A DNA stretch of 64,000 nt from Halostagnicola larsenii XH-48 (GCF_000517625.1 NZ_CP007055.1:310001-374000); one strand, 5' to 3'; counted from the stretch's first letter, positions 44,432-54,222 are shown. Translations and numbers: made by a program. Notes: generated by a model not told the origin, from the letters alone.

Positions 44432-45493
44432 TCACTCCTCGGGATACTCGAGGGTGACCGACTCGGCCTCGAAATCCTCGAGAAACGCGCCGCTGCCGCC
44501 GATCCTGTACCGCTCGCCGTCGACGTCGATATCGAAGGAGTTCTCGACGGGAATCGTCGAGGTGACGGGACGGACGAGACTCTGCTGGACGGAGACGACG
44601 GTTCCCGAGAGTTCCGTGGGAAGCGCCCGATCGCCGACGGGCGATCCCGTGACCGTGGCCTCGAGCGTGGTGTTTGCGGCCTCGTGGAGTGCGACCTGAA
44701 ACACCGCGTTTCGAAAGCCGTCGTAGGTCTGTGGGAGCGTCGCCGGCGTCGTCACGTAGCGTTCGTCGGCGGTCGGCCAGTAGTTCGCCAGAAACGATCC
44801 GACGAAGACCGGGACGAGCTGTTCCTGGCTCAGCGCGATCGCCTTCGTGTCGCTCGTCGTGCTCGTCAGCAACTGACTGGGCGCGAGCAGGCCGTGGCGC
44901 TGGTCCGCCGTCATCATCGTCGGGACCAGCGCGTCCCAGGTCCGGACCGTACTCGCCGTCCCGGAAACCGTCGCGAGATCCGGCTCGTTCCGGTCGGTCG
45001 CACCGAGCAAGAGCAAGACGAGAACACCTCGATCGACCGTCTCCTCGAGCGTCGATCTGATCTGGGGCAGTATTTCGGTCGGCAGCGAGAGGGTGACCTC
45101 CGTTTCGGCGTTCGAAAGCAGCGTCTCGATCCGCTTTAGCACCGTTTGTCTGGATTTGATCACCTCGAACTGTTCGCCGGTTCGCTCGGTTGCGGTGTAG
45201 CGCGAGCGGATTCCCGGCTCGATCGCCTCGACGCTCTCGGTCAGTCGATCGACGACTTCTTCGGGCGGAACGGGCCTGATTACCGTCGGCACCGCGTGGT
45301 CGTCGACCTCGACGAACCCCCGTTCCTCGAGCGCTTCGCTGATGCTGTAGACGTACCGTTTGGAGACGTCGGCGGCGTCCGAGATCGTACTCGCCTTCGA
45401 ATCCCCGTGCTCGAGAATCGCGAGGTACGTGTCGATCTCCTTTTCGGAGAGTCCGAATCGCTCGAGTAGGTCGGTGAGCCCGTCTTGATCCAT
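44432..45493 (-). CDS. TrmB-family sugar-responsive transcriptional regulator
   Basis: 353 aa from the ATG at 45493; the upstream in-frame stretch lies in the promoter region and is rejected. The N-terminal HTH (about 1-75) is LLERFGLSEKEIDTYLAILEHGDSKASTISDAADVSKRYVYSISEALEERGFVEV. The C-terminal PLD-like sugar-binding domain and a beta-rich tail follow. TrmB proteins bind sugars and control glycolytic or maltose genes. Divergent from a GH15 gene and next to an importer, it is the likely regulator of the whole 44-55 kb block. Confidence 0.92.
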   Translation of the reverse strand: MDQDGLTDLLERFGLSEKEIDTYLAILEHGDSKASTISDAADVSKRYVYSISEALEERGFVEVDDHAVPTVIRPVPPEEVVDRLTESVEAIEPGIRSRYTATERTGEQFEVIKSRQTVLKRIETLLSNAETEVTLSLPTEILPQIRSTLEETVDRGVLVLLLLGATDRNEPDLATVSGTASTVRTWDALVPTMMTADQRHGLLAPSQLLTSTTSDTKAIALSQEQLVPVFVGSFLANYWPTADERYVTTPATLPQTYDGFRNAVFQVALHEAANTTLEATVTGSPVGDRALPTELSGTVVSVQQSLVRPVTSTIPVENSFDIDVDGERYRIGGSGAFLEDFEAESVTLEYPEE

Positions 45494-45516
45494 GTATAGA
45501 CAGTACGTCACAGATC

Positions 45517-45526
45517 GTATCGATAC
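45517..45526. promoter_or_regulatory. Palindrome before trmB
   Basis: GTATCGATAC is a perfect 10-base palindrome 24-33 bases upstream of the trmB ATG at 45493. Its GTATCG/CGATAC halves recur in the importer promoter region (49251-49275), fitting autoregulation. Confidence 0.4.
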
Positions 45527-45608
45527 CTGAAAAAGATTCGCTGTCTCCCCCGAACTCGAGCGGGACGATCGATATCGGGGTACACCACGCGCACCAATCG
45601 GCCTGAGT

Positions 45609-45631
45609 GGACGGATATCGGATCCGTCCAC
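45609..45631. promoter_or_regulatory. Inverted repeat between trmB and GH15 genes
   Basis: TGGACGGAT (45609-45617), spacer ATCGG, then ATCCGTCCA (45623-45631) form perfect 9-base arms. ATCGGATCCGT recurs directly 24 bases on (45642-45652). The site is 93 bases before the GH15 ATG and 116 before trmB, so it may serve both. Confidence 0.55.
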
Positions 45632-45723
45632 CCGCGATAAATCGGATCCGTACGCCAACGATAAAAGTAGGAATACATTTTACAACAAACTTTAATCCAC
45701 GCGGGGTGTACTGGTGAGATACG

Positions 45724-47844
45724 ATGACAGTACATACCGCCCTGAACGACTTCAAGCGCGTTCGGGGCAGCGATCGCCTGTTCGCCGGCGAGCGTCGGTC
45801 GACGGAGGGGCTGTTTTCCGGGCTCGACGAACGCCTCGTCCACGTCTCGCCGGACGGGGCGATCAGCGATTACTCCTATCCGCTTTCGGGACTGGTCGGT
45901 CTCGACCGATCCCGGTTCGGTATCGACGTCGACGGCACCGTCCGCTGGTTCGACGGCGGCGAGCAACGCTACGTCGAGGAAACCGCCGTGGTCGAAACCG
46001 TCCACCGCGTCGGCGGCCGGACGATTGTACAGTACGATCTGACGCTCGGTCGACTCCATCTCACTCACTTCGTTCTCGAAACTGAAACGGGTGAATCGGA
46101 TCGCGGATGGCAGAGTCAGTCCGACGGGGCGCTGGGGTGCGGCTCCGACACGGCGAACCCCACGATACAGGCCTGTCTCGGCTTTGCACCTGAAGGTCGG
46201 GCCGGACAGGTCGGACAGCTCTGGCACGACGGCGCGGTCGAAGTCCATCACGACAGCGAACGAGACGTCCTCGCCGCGTCGACAGGACTCGAGGTGACCG
46301 GCCAGGTTCCGGAGACGTTCGACGAACTGCTCGATTCGGAGCCGACCACGCTCCCCCGCGGGTCCGACGACGGCCGCTACGAGGACGGCCGACTCAGTCC
46401 GATCGTCCTGGCGTCGGTCGAACTCGAGGGATCGACGCCGCAGGCGACGATCGCGACGCTGCTCACCGACGCCGACGAGAGCGATCGTCCCGAGGCGATC
46501 GAGCGCGTTCGATCCGGCGCGGCCGATCACGCGACCCGCGAGTCCCTGCTCGAGGCGGGTCGAACGCAGGCCCGGCGTCTCGGTCCGGAACGCTCCCTCC
46601 GATCAACGGACGGCATTGAGGGCGCGTTCGAGGATCTCCGGGCCCTTCAGTTGTTACGCGCTCCGGGCGGCTCTCGGATCGCGGGCCCCGAGTTCGACCC
46701 GTACTACCGGTACTCCGGCGGCTACGGTTACACGTGGTTCCGGGACGACGCCGAAATCTCCCGGTTCCTGCTCGCCGCCGACCGCCGGGCCGAACTCGGC
46801 CTCGAGGACTGGCACGAGGCGAGCGCCCGGTTCTACACCGAAACGCAGCGGTCGGACGGCACCTGGCCCCACCGGGTCTGGCCCCACAGCGGTCGCCTCG
46901 CCCCCGGTTGGGCGAACGGCCGACTCGAGCGCGGGTCGGGATCGGCGGACTACCAGGCCGACCAGACCGCGAGCGTCGCGACCTACCTCGCGACCTACCT
47001 CCGGGTCGTCGATTCGTCGGCTGATCACGTCCGGGACTCGCTTCTCGCCGCGAAAGACGGCCTCGACGCTTCGCTCGAGGACGACGGACTTCCCACCCGC
47101 GTCCAGAACGCCTGGGAGAACATGACCGGGCGCTTTACCCACACCGCGGCGACGTTTCTCGAGGCCTACGCGGCGATGGCGCGCGCCCCCATCGAGGAGC
47201 GCGTCCGGGAGGACGCGGCCGAACGCGCTCGAGCCGTTTACGACGCGCTCGAGACGCTGTGGGTTCCCGAACGGGGGATCTACGCCCTTCGTCTCGACGG
47301 CGACGCGCTCGACGACCGACTGGACGCCAGTACGTTCGCGCTCGCCTCTGCGCACGCCGAATACGACCGTCTCGAGTGTGGCGGCGTCGACGGCGACAGA
47401 CTCGATCGACTGGCTTCCCACCACGAAACGACGATGGAGGGACTCTCGCGCGAACCGGACGGACCGGTCGCGGGGCTGGCTCGATTCGAGGGCGATCCGT
47501 GGCGGGTTCGCGATCAGGACGAGCCGAAAATCTGGACCGTGACGACCGCGTGGGGCGCTCACGCGGCGGTCGAACTCGAGTCGCTGCTCTCGGCTCACGA
47601 CTCCGCCGCGGCCGCGTACTTCCGCGAACGAGCGGCGGACCTTCTCGCGGCCGTCGGCCCCGACGGCTCGCTTCGGCGCGCTGGCGGCTACCTCCCCGAA
47701 CAGGTGTTCGACGACGGGACGGCCGACAGTGCGACGCCGCTTGGCTGGCCCCACGCCTTGCGACTCGCGACCGCAACGGCGTTTGCGGATTCCGAGCGAT
47801 CGGCCTCCTCGAGAAGTGGTGAGGCGTCCACAGTGGAGGAGTAG
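45724..47844 (+). CDS. GH15 glucoamylase-like glycoside hydrolase, cytosolic
   Basis: 706 aa without signal peptide. N-terminal beta-sandwich (about 1-270), then an (alpha/alpha)6 barrel. Family points: YGYTWFRDDAEISRFLLAADRRAELG, TWPHRVWPHSGRLAPG, NAWENMTGRFTHTAATFLEAYAAM with the catalytic Glu in WE, and EPKIWTVTTAWGAHAAVELE. It releases glucose from alpha-glucans or oligosaccharides inside the cell, which fits import of intact sugars by the adjacent ABC system. TTTAAT at 45691-45696 is the TATA candidate. Confidence 0.92.
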   Translation: MTVHTALNDFKRVRGSDRLFAGERRSTEGLFSGLDERLVHVSPDGAISDYSYPLSGLVGLDRSRFGIDVDGTVRWFDGGEQRYVEETAVVETVHRVGGRTIVQYDLTLGRLHLTHFVLETETGESDRGWQSQSDGALGCGSDTANPTIQACLGFAPEGRAGQVGQLWHDGAVEVHHDSERDVLAASTGLEVTGQVPETFDELLDSEPTTLPRGSDDGRYEDGRLSPIVLASVELEGSTPQATIATLLTDADESDRPEAIERVRSGAADHATRESLLEAGRTQARRLGPERSLRSTDGIEGAFEDLRALQLLRAPGGSRIAGPEFDPYYRYSGGYGYTWFRDDAEISRFLLAADRRAELGLEDWHEASARFYTETQRSDGTWPHRVWPHSGRLAPGWANGRLERGSGSADYQADQTASVATYLATYLRVVDSSADHVRDSLLAAKDGLDASLEDDGLPTRVQNAWENMTGRFTHTAATFLEAYAAMARAPIEERVREDAAERARAVYDALETLWVPERGIYALRLDGDALDDRLDASTFALASAHAEYDRLECGGVDGDRLDRLASHHETTMEGLSREPDGPVAGLARFEGDPWRVRDQDEPKIWTVTTAWGAHAAVELESLLSAHDSAAAAYFRERAADLLAAVGPDGSLRRAGGYLPEQVFDDGTADSATPLGWPHALRLATATAFADSERSASSRSGEASTVEE

Positions 47845-47913
47845 CGAAACCTCCGTACTTGGTGGAGTGGTGAGGCTTCTCCGAGACGAACTGAAGGATT
47901 GACGACGATATTC

Positions 47914-47985
47914 CTCGAGCGGCCGGTGATGGTAGTTCTCGAGCGGTCCGTGTTGTTGGTCCTCGAGCGGTAGGGTTCGACAGCT
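47914..47985. repeat. Three 24-base tandem repeats after the GH15 gene
   Basis: CTCGAGCGG recurs at 47914, 47938 and 47962, exactly 24 bases apart. Units 1 and 2 agree at about 18 of 24 positions; unit 3 decays after the first ten bases. They lie between two convergent stop codons. Confidence 0.5.
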
Positions 47986-49121
47986 CAGGAGGTCGCCATC
48001 GTCGGCGGCTCCTTGGTCGGGCCGAGAACGTCCCGACCGGTCTTGGGGTCGAAAAGGTGGATGTCGGACTCGTCGAACGTGAGGGTCACGTCGTCACCGG
48101 GCTGCGGTTCGATCTCCGGACTGACGCGGGCGATGAACTCCCCCGCGAGGTCGAGATGGAGGTAGTTGTCCGAGCCGACCGGTTCGACGACCGAGACGCC
48201 CGCGGTGATCGAGTTCCGCGTGTCCTCGGTGAAATCGACGCTCTCCGGTCTGATCCCCAACGTGTACCGATCCGCTTCGAGCGCGCCGGCGTGTCGATCC
48301 ACGTAGGTTCCGGAGAGTTCGAAGTCGAACTCCTCCTCGAGTCCGGTCAGGTGGACAGTATCTCCGCGCTCGTCCACATCGACCTCGAGGAAGTTCATCG
48401 ACGGCGAACCGATGAAGCCGCCGACGAACTCGTTGACCGGATTTTCGTAAACGTGCGTCGGTTTTCCGACCTGCTGTAGCTCCCCGCCGTCGAGGATGAC
48501 GATTCGATCGCCCATCGTCATCGCCTCGTGTTGATCGTGGGTGACGTAGACGGCCGTAATACCGAGTTCGTTCTGGAGGCGCTGGATCTCCGCGCGCATC
48601 GTCGTTCGGAGTTTGGCGTCGAGGTTCGACAGCGGTTCGTCGAAGAGGAACACGTCGGGTTCGCGAACGATCGCCCGCCCGAGCGCGACGCGCTGTTTCT
48701 GCCCGCCCGAGAGCTGATCGGGTTTGTCCTCGAGAAGTCCCTCGATGTCCATCATTTCCGCGGTCTCGACCACCTGCTGTTCTCGTTCTTCGGCGCTCAT
48801 GTCGGTACTCATCCGAAGACCGAACGCCATGTTTTCGAAGACCGTCTTGTGCGGGTAAAGCGCGTAGTTCTGGAACACCATCGCGACGTCGCGGTTTTTC
48901 GCGTGGACGTCCGTGACGTCCTCGCCCCCGATAGCGATCGTCCCCGACGTGGGTTCTTCGAGCCCCGCTAACATCCGGAGCGTCGTCGTTTTCCCACAGC
49001 CCGACGGTCCTACGACGGTGACGAACTCGCCGTCTTCGATCTCGAGGTTCAGGTCGTCGACGGCGACGACCGTTCCGACATCGTACTCCTTTCGAAGTGA
49101 TTCGATCCTGACCTGTGCCAT
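47985..49121 (-). CDS. Sugar ABC transporter ATP-binding protein (UgpC/MsmK type)
   Basis: 378 aa from the ATG at 49121. Walker A GPSGCGKTT (38-46), Q-loop FQNYALYPHKTVFENMAFGL, LSGGQ (137-141), Walker B FLFDEP (158-163), H-loop TVYVTHDQHEAMT, and an OB/TOBE C-terminal domain (about 240-370). It powers the sugar permeases encoded divergently (50672-52671). The C-terminal domain is the usual place for regulatory contacts. Confidence 0.95.
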   Translation of the reverse strand: MAQVRIESLRKEYDVGTVVAVDDLNLEIEDGEFVTVVGPSGCGKTTTLRMLAGLEEPTSGTIAIGGEDVTDVHAKNRDVAMVFQNYALYPHKTVFENMAFGLRMSTDMSAEEREQQVVETAEMMDIEGLLEDKPDQLSGGQKQRVALGRAIVREPDVFLFDEPLSNLDAKLRTTMRAEIQRLQNELGITAVYVTHDQHEAMTMGDRIVILDGGELQQVGKPTHVYENPVNEFVGGFIGSPSMNFLEVDVDERGDTVHLTGLEEEFDFELSGTYVDRHAGALEADRYTLGIRPESVDFTEDTRNSITAGVSVVEPVGSDNYLHLDLAGEFIARVSPEIEPQPGDDVTLTFDESDIHLFDPKTGRDVLGPTKEPPTMATS

Positions 49122-49431
49122 TTGCCCACTGGTTCGTCGAGGGGACGTAAAACCCTTTCCCAAAAATTGGAATATGGGAAGTAATATTACAACATATGGT
49201 GGTTGGCTTGCAAACGCCATTATTCGGGCGCTTTACGCATACGAAGTAACGTATCGTGAGATCAACGACCGATACTCGATCGGCTTCCACTATCCAACAT
49301 TATTCTTCGACACACACGGATAACGGAGGTAGAGCGCTTCTGACCGAAGTTTATTTGATGTCGTGGCCAGCTAACCGATCCCGATCCTAAATACTAAATA
49401 TATGAAGATATAATACATCACTGATTCCACC
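49122..49431. other. Divergent promoter region of the sugar importer
   Basis: 310 bases between the ATPase and binding-protein starts, AT-rich with no gene. GGTTTTACG about 30 bases before 49121 serves the minus side; TAAATACTAAATATATG (about 49387-49403) serves the plus side. GTAATATTAC (49181-49190) is a palindrome. GTATCG (49251-49256) faces CGATAC (49270-49275). Confidence 0.5.
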
Positions 49432-50649
49432 ATGTCAATGGAACGCAGACAGATGCTCAGGGGGATCGGCGGGCTGGCAGCAGTAGGCGCCGCCGGTTGT
49501 TTGGATCGGATCACCGGACAACAACAGGGGACGACCGCCTGGCACGATTTCACCGAGGCACAAGAGAGCGCGTTCAAACGCTCCCTCGAGGAGTTCAACG
49601 ACGGACGCGACGACACACTCAACGCGGAAGCGCCCGCCGAGATGGAAAAGGAACTCGAGACGGCGCTTCCGGCCGATCAGGGGCCGGAGACGTTCAACTG
49701 GGCGCACGACTGGATCGGCCGGTATCACGAACAGGAGTTCGTCTACGACGCATCCGACGACCTCGAGATCGACCTCGAAGAAACCTACACCGAGAACGCA
49801 CTCGAGGCGGTCCAGTGGGAGGGCGCGGTGTACGGGCTCCCGTACGCGATCGAGACGGTTTCGCTGATGTACAATCCGGAGTACGTCGACGAACCGCCCG
49901 AAACGCTCTCGGAGATGGTCGAGATTATGGAGGAGTATCACGACCCGGAAAACAATCGGTACGGTCTCTCGATGCCGTCGGTCGATCCGTACTTCCTGAG
50001 CGCGTGGCTGCAGGCGTTCGGCGGTTCGCTCTTCGACACGGAATCCGAGGAACTCCGCATCGAAGACGATGCGTTCATCGAGGGCGTCGAACTCCTCGAG
50101 GAGTCGATCTGGCCGTACGTGCCCGGCGACCCCGGATACGACAGCCAGATCCCGGTCTTCTCCGAGGGTAACGCCCCGTTCGCGATCAACGGGCCCTGGG
50201 AACTCGAAGGGTTCCGCGAGGCCGGCGTCGACGCACAGGTTGCACCCCTTCCCGACGTCGACGGCGGCGATCCGACGCCGTTTACCGGCGTTCAGGTCTG
50301 GTACTTTACGTCCCAACTGGAATCAGCCGACGAGTCGGCACTCGAGACAACCATCGAGTGGGCCGAGTGGTACACGACCAACGAGCAGGCGATCATCGAC
50401 AACGCCGAGATTCAGGGCCTGATTCCCGTTCACCAGGATTACACCGATAGCGACAACGCCGATCTGGGCGAGGACGTCCTGACTTTCGCGGAAACGGTCG
50501 AGATGGGAACGCCGCTGCCGACGCATCCGAAGGTCGACCAGATTTGGGATCCGCTCGAGTCGGGTCTCGAGCGGGTCTTCAACGGCAACGAAAGCGCGGC
50601 ACAAGCGATGGAATCGACTGCGCAGAATATCCGCGATCGCTGGGAGTAA
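49432..50649 (+). CDS. Sugar ABC transporter substrate-binding lipoprotein
   Basis: 405 aa MalE-type protein. The signal ERRQMLRGIGGLAAVGAAGC joins a twin-arginine-like motif to a lipobox ending in Cys23, so the protein is exported and anchored outside. The body shows MYNPEYVDEPPETLSEM, SPYFLSAWLQAFGG-like DPYFLSAWLQAFGGSLFD and FAINGPWELEGFREAG, as in maltose and maltodextrin binding proteins. First gene of a three-gene operon with the permeases. Confidence 0.94.
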   Translation: MSMERRQMLRGIGGLAAVGAAGCLDRITGQQQGTTAWHDFTEAQESAFKRSLEEFNDGRDDTLNAEAPAEMEKELETALPADQGPETFNWAHDWIGRYHEQEFVYDASDDLEIDLEETYTENALEAVQWEGAVYGLPYAIETVSLMYNPEYVDEPPETLSEMVEIMEEYHDPENNRYGLSMPSVDPYFLSAWLQAFGGSLFDTESEELRIEDDAFIEGVELLEESIWPYVPGDPGYDSQIPVFSEGNAPFAINGPWELEGFREAGVDAQVAPLPDVDGGDPTPFTGVQVWYFTSQLESADESALETTIEWAEWYTTNEQAIIDNAEIQGLIPVHQDYTDSDNADLGEDVLTFAETVEMGTPLPTHPKVDQIWDPLESGLERVFNGNESAAQAMESTAQNIRDRWE

Positions 50650-50671
50650 CGCGAGGTGAACTAGTACAGCC

Positions 50672-51706
50672 ATGTCTTCGTCACTTCGAAACCGCGTTGT
50701 CGGTCACGGACGCGAACGGTTGCCGTTCGACGTCGACTCCGTCGGACTCGCCGGACTCCTGTTGGTCGCACCCGGCGCGGTGTTGTTTCTCTCGTTCATG
50801 CTGTTTCCGATCGCGTTTCTGATCTACCTCTCGTTTACCGACGCGACCCACGCCGGGACGGTCCTCGGCGGCGAGGCGTCGATCATCGGCCTCGAGAACT
50901 ACGCCCAGCTCTTTACCGATCCGCAGTTCTGGCAGTCGTTCGGGGTCACGTGGCTGTTTCTGGCCGTGAGCCTCGCGATCAAAGTCGTGCTGGCGACCGG
51001 CATCGCGATGATCCTGACGCACGCTCGAGTGCTCGGAAAACGATACATGCGAGCGCTCGTGATCGTCCCGATGGGGTTCCCGGCGATTTTCGTGATCACC
51101 GTTTGGGAGGGAATGTTCAGCGGCGCGCGGTACGGGCCGCTAAACCAGTTCGCTGGAACGTACAATTCGATCGTCTCGGGGTTCGTCGGCGTGCTCGATA
51201 GCCTCCTGTTTTTCGTGACGGTTTCGGCCCCCGAACTGCTGCTCGCCGACCTCCCGATCCAGTGGCTCAGTGGCCGCTGGAGCGCGTTCGCCGCCTACAC
51301 CATCACCGAGGTCTGGCTGGCGTATCCGTTCATGGTGATCATCATCGTCAGCGCACTGCAAGACGTACCGATGGATCTACACGACGCGGCGAAGGTCGAC
51401 GGGGCCGGATACGTACATCGGTTCTTCAACGTGACGTTGCCGGCGATCAAACGCCCGGTGCTGTTCGCGTCGATCCTGACCGCTGCGACCTCGTTCCAGC
51501 AGTTCCTGATTCCGTTTATCTTCAATGGCGGCGGACCGTCGCGACAGAACGAACTGCTGATCCTCTACGGCTATCGCGAGGCGATCGAACTTCACGAGTA
51601 CGCGTTCGCCTCGGCGATCATGGTCACCGCAATCGCGTTCATTGGCATGTTCATGTGGCTCGCCGTCAAGAAAGGGAACCTCGCGGAGGGTATCGATTCT
51701 GCATGA
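50672..51706 (+). CDS. Sugar ABC permease, MalF type
   Basis: 344 aa with about eight helices after a short polar N-terminus. The EAA-type loop DLHDAAKVDGAGYVHRFFNVTLPAIKRP contacts the ATPase. Similar to maltose/trehalose permeases. The TGA overlaps the ATG of the next permease (ATGA at 51703-51706), giving coupled translation. Confidence 0.94.
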   Translation: MSSSLRNRVVGHGRERLPFDVDSVGLAGLLLVAPGAVLFLSFMLFPIAFLIYLSFTDATHAGTVLGGEASIIGLENYAQLFTDPQFWQSFGVTWLFLAVSLAIKVVLATGIAMILTHARVLGKRYMRALVIVPMGFPAIFVITVWEGMFSGARYGPLNQFAGTYNSIVSGFVGVLDSLLFFVTVSAPELLLADLPIQWLSGRWSAFAAYTITEVWLAYPFMVIIIVSALQDVPMDLHDAAKVDGAGYVHRFFNVTLPAIKRPVLFASILTAATSFQQFLIPFIFNGGGPSRQNELLILYGYREAIELHEYAFASAIMVTAIAFIGMFMWLAVKKGNLAEGIDSA

Positions 51707-52671
51707 GTCGTTTCACTCGCTACACCACGTCGATCGGTCGGTGGATAGCTCGAAAACTAACCTGGCCCCGGCGGGCCGCAGACTCCGCTCGAGTAACGGT
51801 CAAGCAGGTCAGAACCGGCCGCCGAACCGTCCGTGACGTTGCGAAGACGGGCGTCGGTACCGCGGGTGCGGCCGCGTTGCTTCTGGTCCTGCTGTTCCCG
51901 GTTTACTGGGTCCTCGCCGCGTCGCTCTCGCAGGGGTCGGGCCTGATGAGCTCGCAGGGGATTTTCGCGGACCCGAGGTCGTACAACCTCGAGGCCTACC
52001 GCTGGGTGCTCTTCGAGTCGAGTTTCACCTACGCGGCCGTCAACAGCCTCATCGTGGTCTCGATCACGGTGCTCGTCTCGATGTCGGTGATAATTCCCGG
52101 AGCGTACGCGCTCTCGCGTCGCGAGTTCCTCGGTCGTCGGGGAATTCTCTACGGATACGTCCTGTTCACGCAGGTCGGTGCCGGGTTGTCGATCGCGACG
52201 CTGATCGCGCTGTACGCGCTGTTCGTCAACCTCGGGCTGGACAACAACCTCCTCGTCCTCGGCGTGTTCTACGCCGCGGGCGCGATTCCGTTCAACACCT
52301 GGTTGCTCAAGACGTTCATGGACAACATCCCGGTCTCCTACGAGGAGGCCGCGATCGTCGACGGCGCGAGCCAGTGGCAGGTCATCCGTGAGATCATCCT
52401 GCCGCTGTCGAAACCCGGCATCGCGGTCGTGCTCGTCTTTACGTTCCTCGCGGGCTGGAACGAGTTCGTCATCGCACAGACGCTGCTCCAGTCGCACAAC
52501 TACACGCTCTCGGTCGAACTCTACTCGCTCATCGCGGGCGGCGGCTACGAAACGCCGTGGACGGAGTTCTCGGCGTTTGCAATCTTGTTCGCTCTGCCCG
52601 TCGCGGCCATCTACTTCCTCGCCCAGAGCTACGTCGAGGACGGCCTCTCGTTCGGCGGCATGAGCGGCTAA
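51703..52671 (+). CDS. Sugar ABC permease, MalG type
   Basis: 322 aa from the ATG at 51703. A charged N-terminal tail of about 50 residues precedes six helices. EAA loop PVSYEEAAIVDGASQWQVIREIILPLSKPG, then the FTFLAGWNEFVIAQTLL segment typical of MalG. Completes the import channel with the upstream permease. Confidence 0.94.
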   Translation: MSRFTRYTTSIGRWIARKLTWPRRAADSARVTVKQVRTGRRTVRDVAKTGVGTAGAAALLLVLLFPVYWVLAASLSQGSGLMSSQGIFADPRSYNLEAYRWVLFESSFTYAAVNSLIVVSITVLVSMSVIIPGAYALSRREFLGRRGILYGYVLFTQVGAGLSIATLIALYALFVNLGLDNNLLVLGVFYAAGAIPFNTWLLKTFMDNIPVSYEEAAIVDGASQWQVIREIILPLSKPGIAVVLVFTFLAGWNEFVIAQTLLQSHNYTLSVELYSLIAGGGYETPWTEFSAFAILFALPVAAIYFLAQSYVEDGLSFGGMSG

Positions 52672-52784
52672 TCCGTCTCGTTTTCTTTCGCACGCCTCGA
52701 GAGATGCCGGTGATCGGCGGTAGCGAGATCGAAAAATCGACGGCGGTGACAGACTCTACTTTGACTTCAACGAGCGGCCGCCGC

Positions 52785-54023
52785 TCAGGCCTCGTCGAAG
52801 AGTTCGTCTCCTTCGACCATGCGGTCCTCGACTTCGTCCATATCGAGAGTCAGGCCGAGGCCCGGCTTCTCGGGGATCTCGATCGAGCCGTCCTCGATGA
52901 CGTCTTCTTCGACTAAGTCCCCCCACCAGCCGAGTTCGTAGCTGTGGTACTCGACGGCCAGCGAGTTTGGAATCGCCGCGCCGACGTGAGCCGAGGCCAT
53001 CGTGGCGATGGGTGAGGCGACGTTGTGCATCGCGACCGGAATGTAGTACATGTCGGCCAGGTCCGCGATCTTTCGGGTCTCGCGCATGCCGCCGACCTTC
53101 GGCATGTCGGGGGCGATGATGTCGACGGCCTGCTCCTCGATGAGTCGGCGCTGGCCGTGTTTGCGGTAGACGTTCTCGCCGACCGTGATCGGCGTCGTCG
53201 TCGACTGGGTGACCTCCTGCTGGACATCGTGGTTCTCCGGCGGGACGGGATCCTCGAGCCACCAGATGTCGTAGGACTCGAGTTCGCGCGCGAGCCGTTT
53301 CGCGCTGTCGGCGGAGAACGTCCAGTGGCAGTCGAAGGCCACGTCGGCGCGGCTGCCGACGCGTTCGGTGATGGCTTCGACGATCGAGACCTTGTGGTCG
53401 ATCTCGGGGCCGCGAAGGTGGCGGTTCGCGCGATCCTTCTCGTGGCCGCTCGGCACGTCGAGGTCGAACTTGAGCGCGTCGTAGCCCAGTTCCTCGACGA
53501 CGCGTTCGGCCTCGTCCGCGCAGGCGATCGGATCGGCTTCGTCTTCGGTGTGACAGTCGCAGTAGACTCGGACCTCGTCACGATACTTTCCACCCAGCAA
53601 CTGATAGGCAGGGACCTCGAGGATCTTGCCCGCCAGATCGTGCAGCGCGACTTCGATTCCCGAGATGGCGGTGACGGTGACGCCGCCGATCGAGCCCTCT
53701 CCGGACATCTTCTGGACGAGGTGTTCGGTCAGCCGGTCGATGTCGAGCGGGTTCTCGCCCTCGAGGAAGGGTTTCATTCGCTGGATGAGTTCCGGTGCGC
53801 CCGCGCCCCAGTAGGCTTCGCCGGTGCCGACGACGCCGGCGTCGGTGTAGATCCGGACCAGCGTCCACGGGAAGTTGCCGTCGACCATGGTCGTCTGGAT
53901 GTCCGTGATTTCGACGTCCCGTCCGTCCCCGCGCTCGCGCGTGACGTTCATCGTCTCAGCGGATAGGTCCCGCATCGTATACTCGGCGTTCGGATCGTGT
54001 AGCTGTGAGTAATCGACTCCCAT
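52785..54023 (-). CDS. Sugar acid dehydratase, enolase superfamily (gluconate-type)
   Basis: 412 aa. Enolase-superfamily residues: K185 in KFDLD, metal ligands D231 (AFDCHW), E257 (WLEDPVPP) and E283 (VGENVY), and the general His333 in AMHNVASP. Haloarchaeal gluconate and xylonate dehydratases share this layout. It would turn gluconate, made by the adjacent glucose dehydrogenase, into 2-keto-3-deoxygluconate. The neighbour favours gluconate, yet xylonate is not excluded. Confidence 0.9.
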   Translation of the reverse strand: MGVDYSQLHDPNAEYTMRDLSAETMNVTRERGDGRDVEITDIQTTMVDGNFPWTLVRIYTDAGVVGTGEAYWGAGAPELIQRMKPFLEGENPLDIDRLTEHLVQKMSGEGSIGGVTVTAISGIEVALHDLAGKILEVPAYQLLGGKYRDEVRVYCDCHTEDEADPIACADEAERVVEELGYDALKFDLDVPSGHEKDRANRHLRGPEIDHKVSIVEAITERVGSRADVAFDCHWTFSADSAKRLARELESYDIWWLEDPVPPENHDVQQEVTQSTTTPITVGENVYRKHGQRRLIEEQAVDIIAPDMPKVGGMRETRKIADLADMYYIPVAMHNVASPIATMASAHVGAAIPNSLAVEYHSYELGWWGDLVEEDVIEDGSIEIPEKPGLGLTLDMDEVEDRMVEGDELFDEA

Positions 54024-54033
54024 GACTAATGAG

Positions 54034-54045
54034 TTACTCGTATCA
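54034..54045 (-). promoter_or_regulatory. Candidate operator before the sugar acid dehydratase
   Basis: Minus-strand TGATACGAGTAA is 11-22 bases upstream of the ATG at 54023. It resembles TGATACTGAGTAA before the glucose dehydrogenase gene. Confidence 0.4.
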
Positions 54046-54222
54046 TAGTAATGTTTTTCTATCCTGTGAACGCAGCTGCTGTCGGATCCGTCGTCCAGAT
54101 TATCGTATCGGCAACCTGGAAAATAACTGTTCTGCCGGCGAGGAGGGCATTCGAATCAGTAGAACAACTATTTCGAGTTCGCTCGAGTACCGACAGTTGG
54201 CGCAAGTTCGGCCCGGCTGATT

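Noticed and set aside
47914-47985. CRISPR-like spacing of the CTCGAGCGG units
   Set aside because: Only three units, 24-base period with no spacers, and no cas genes nearby.
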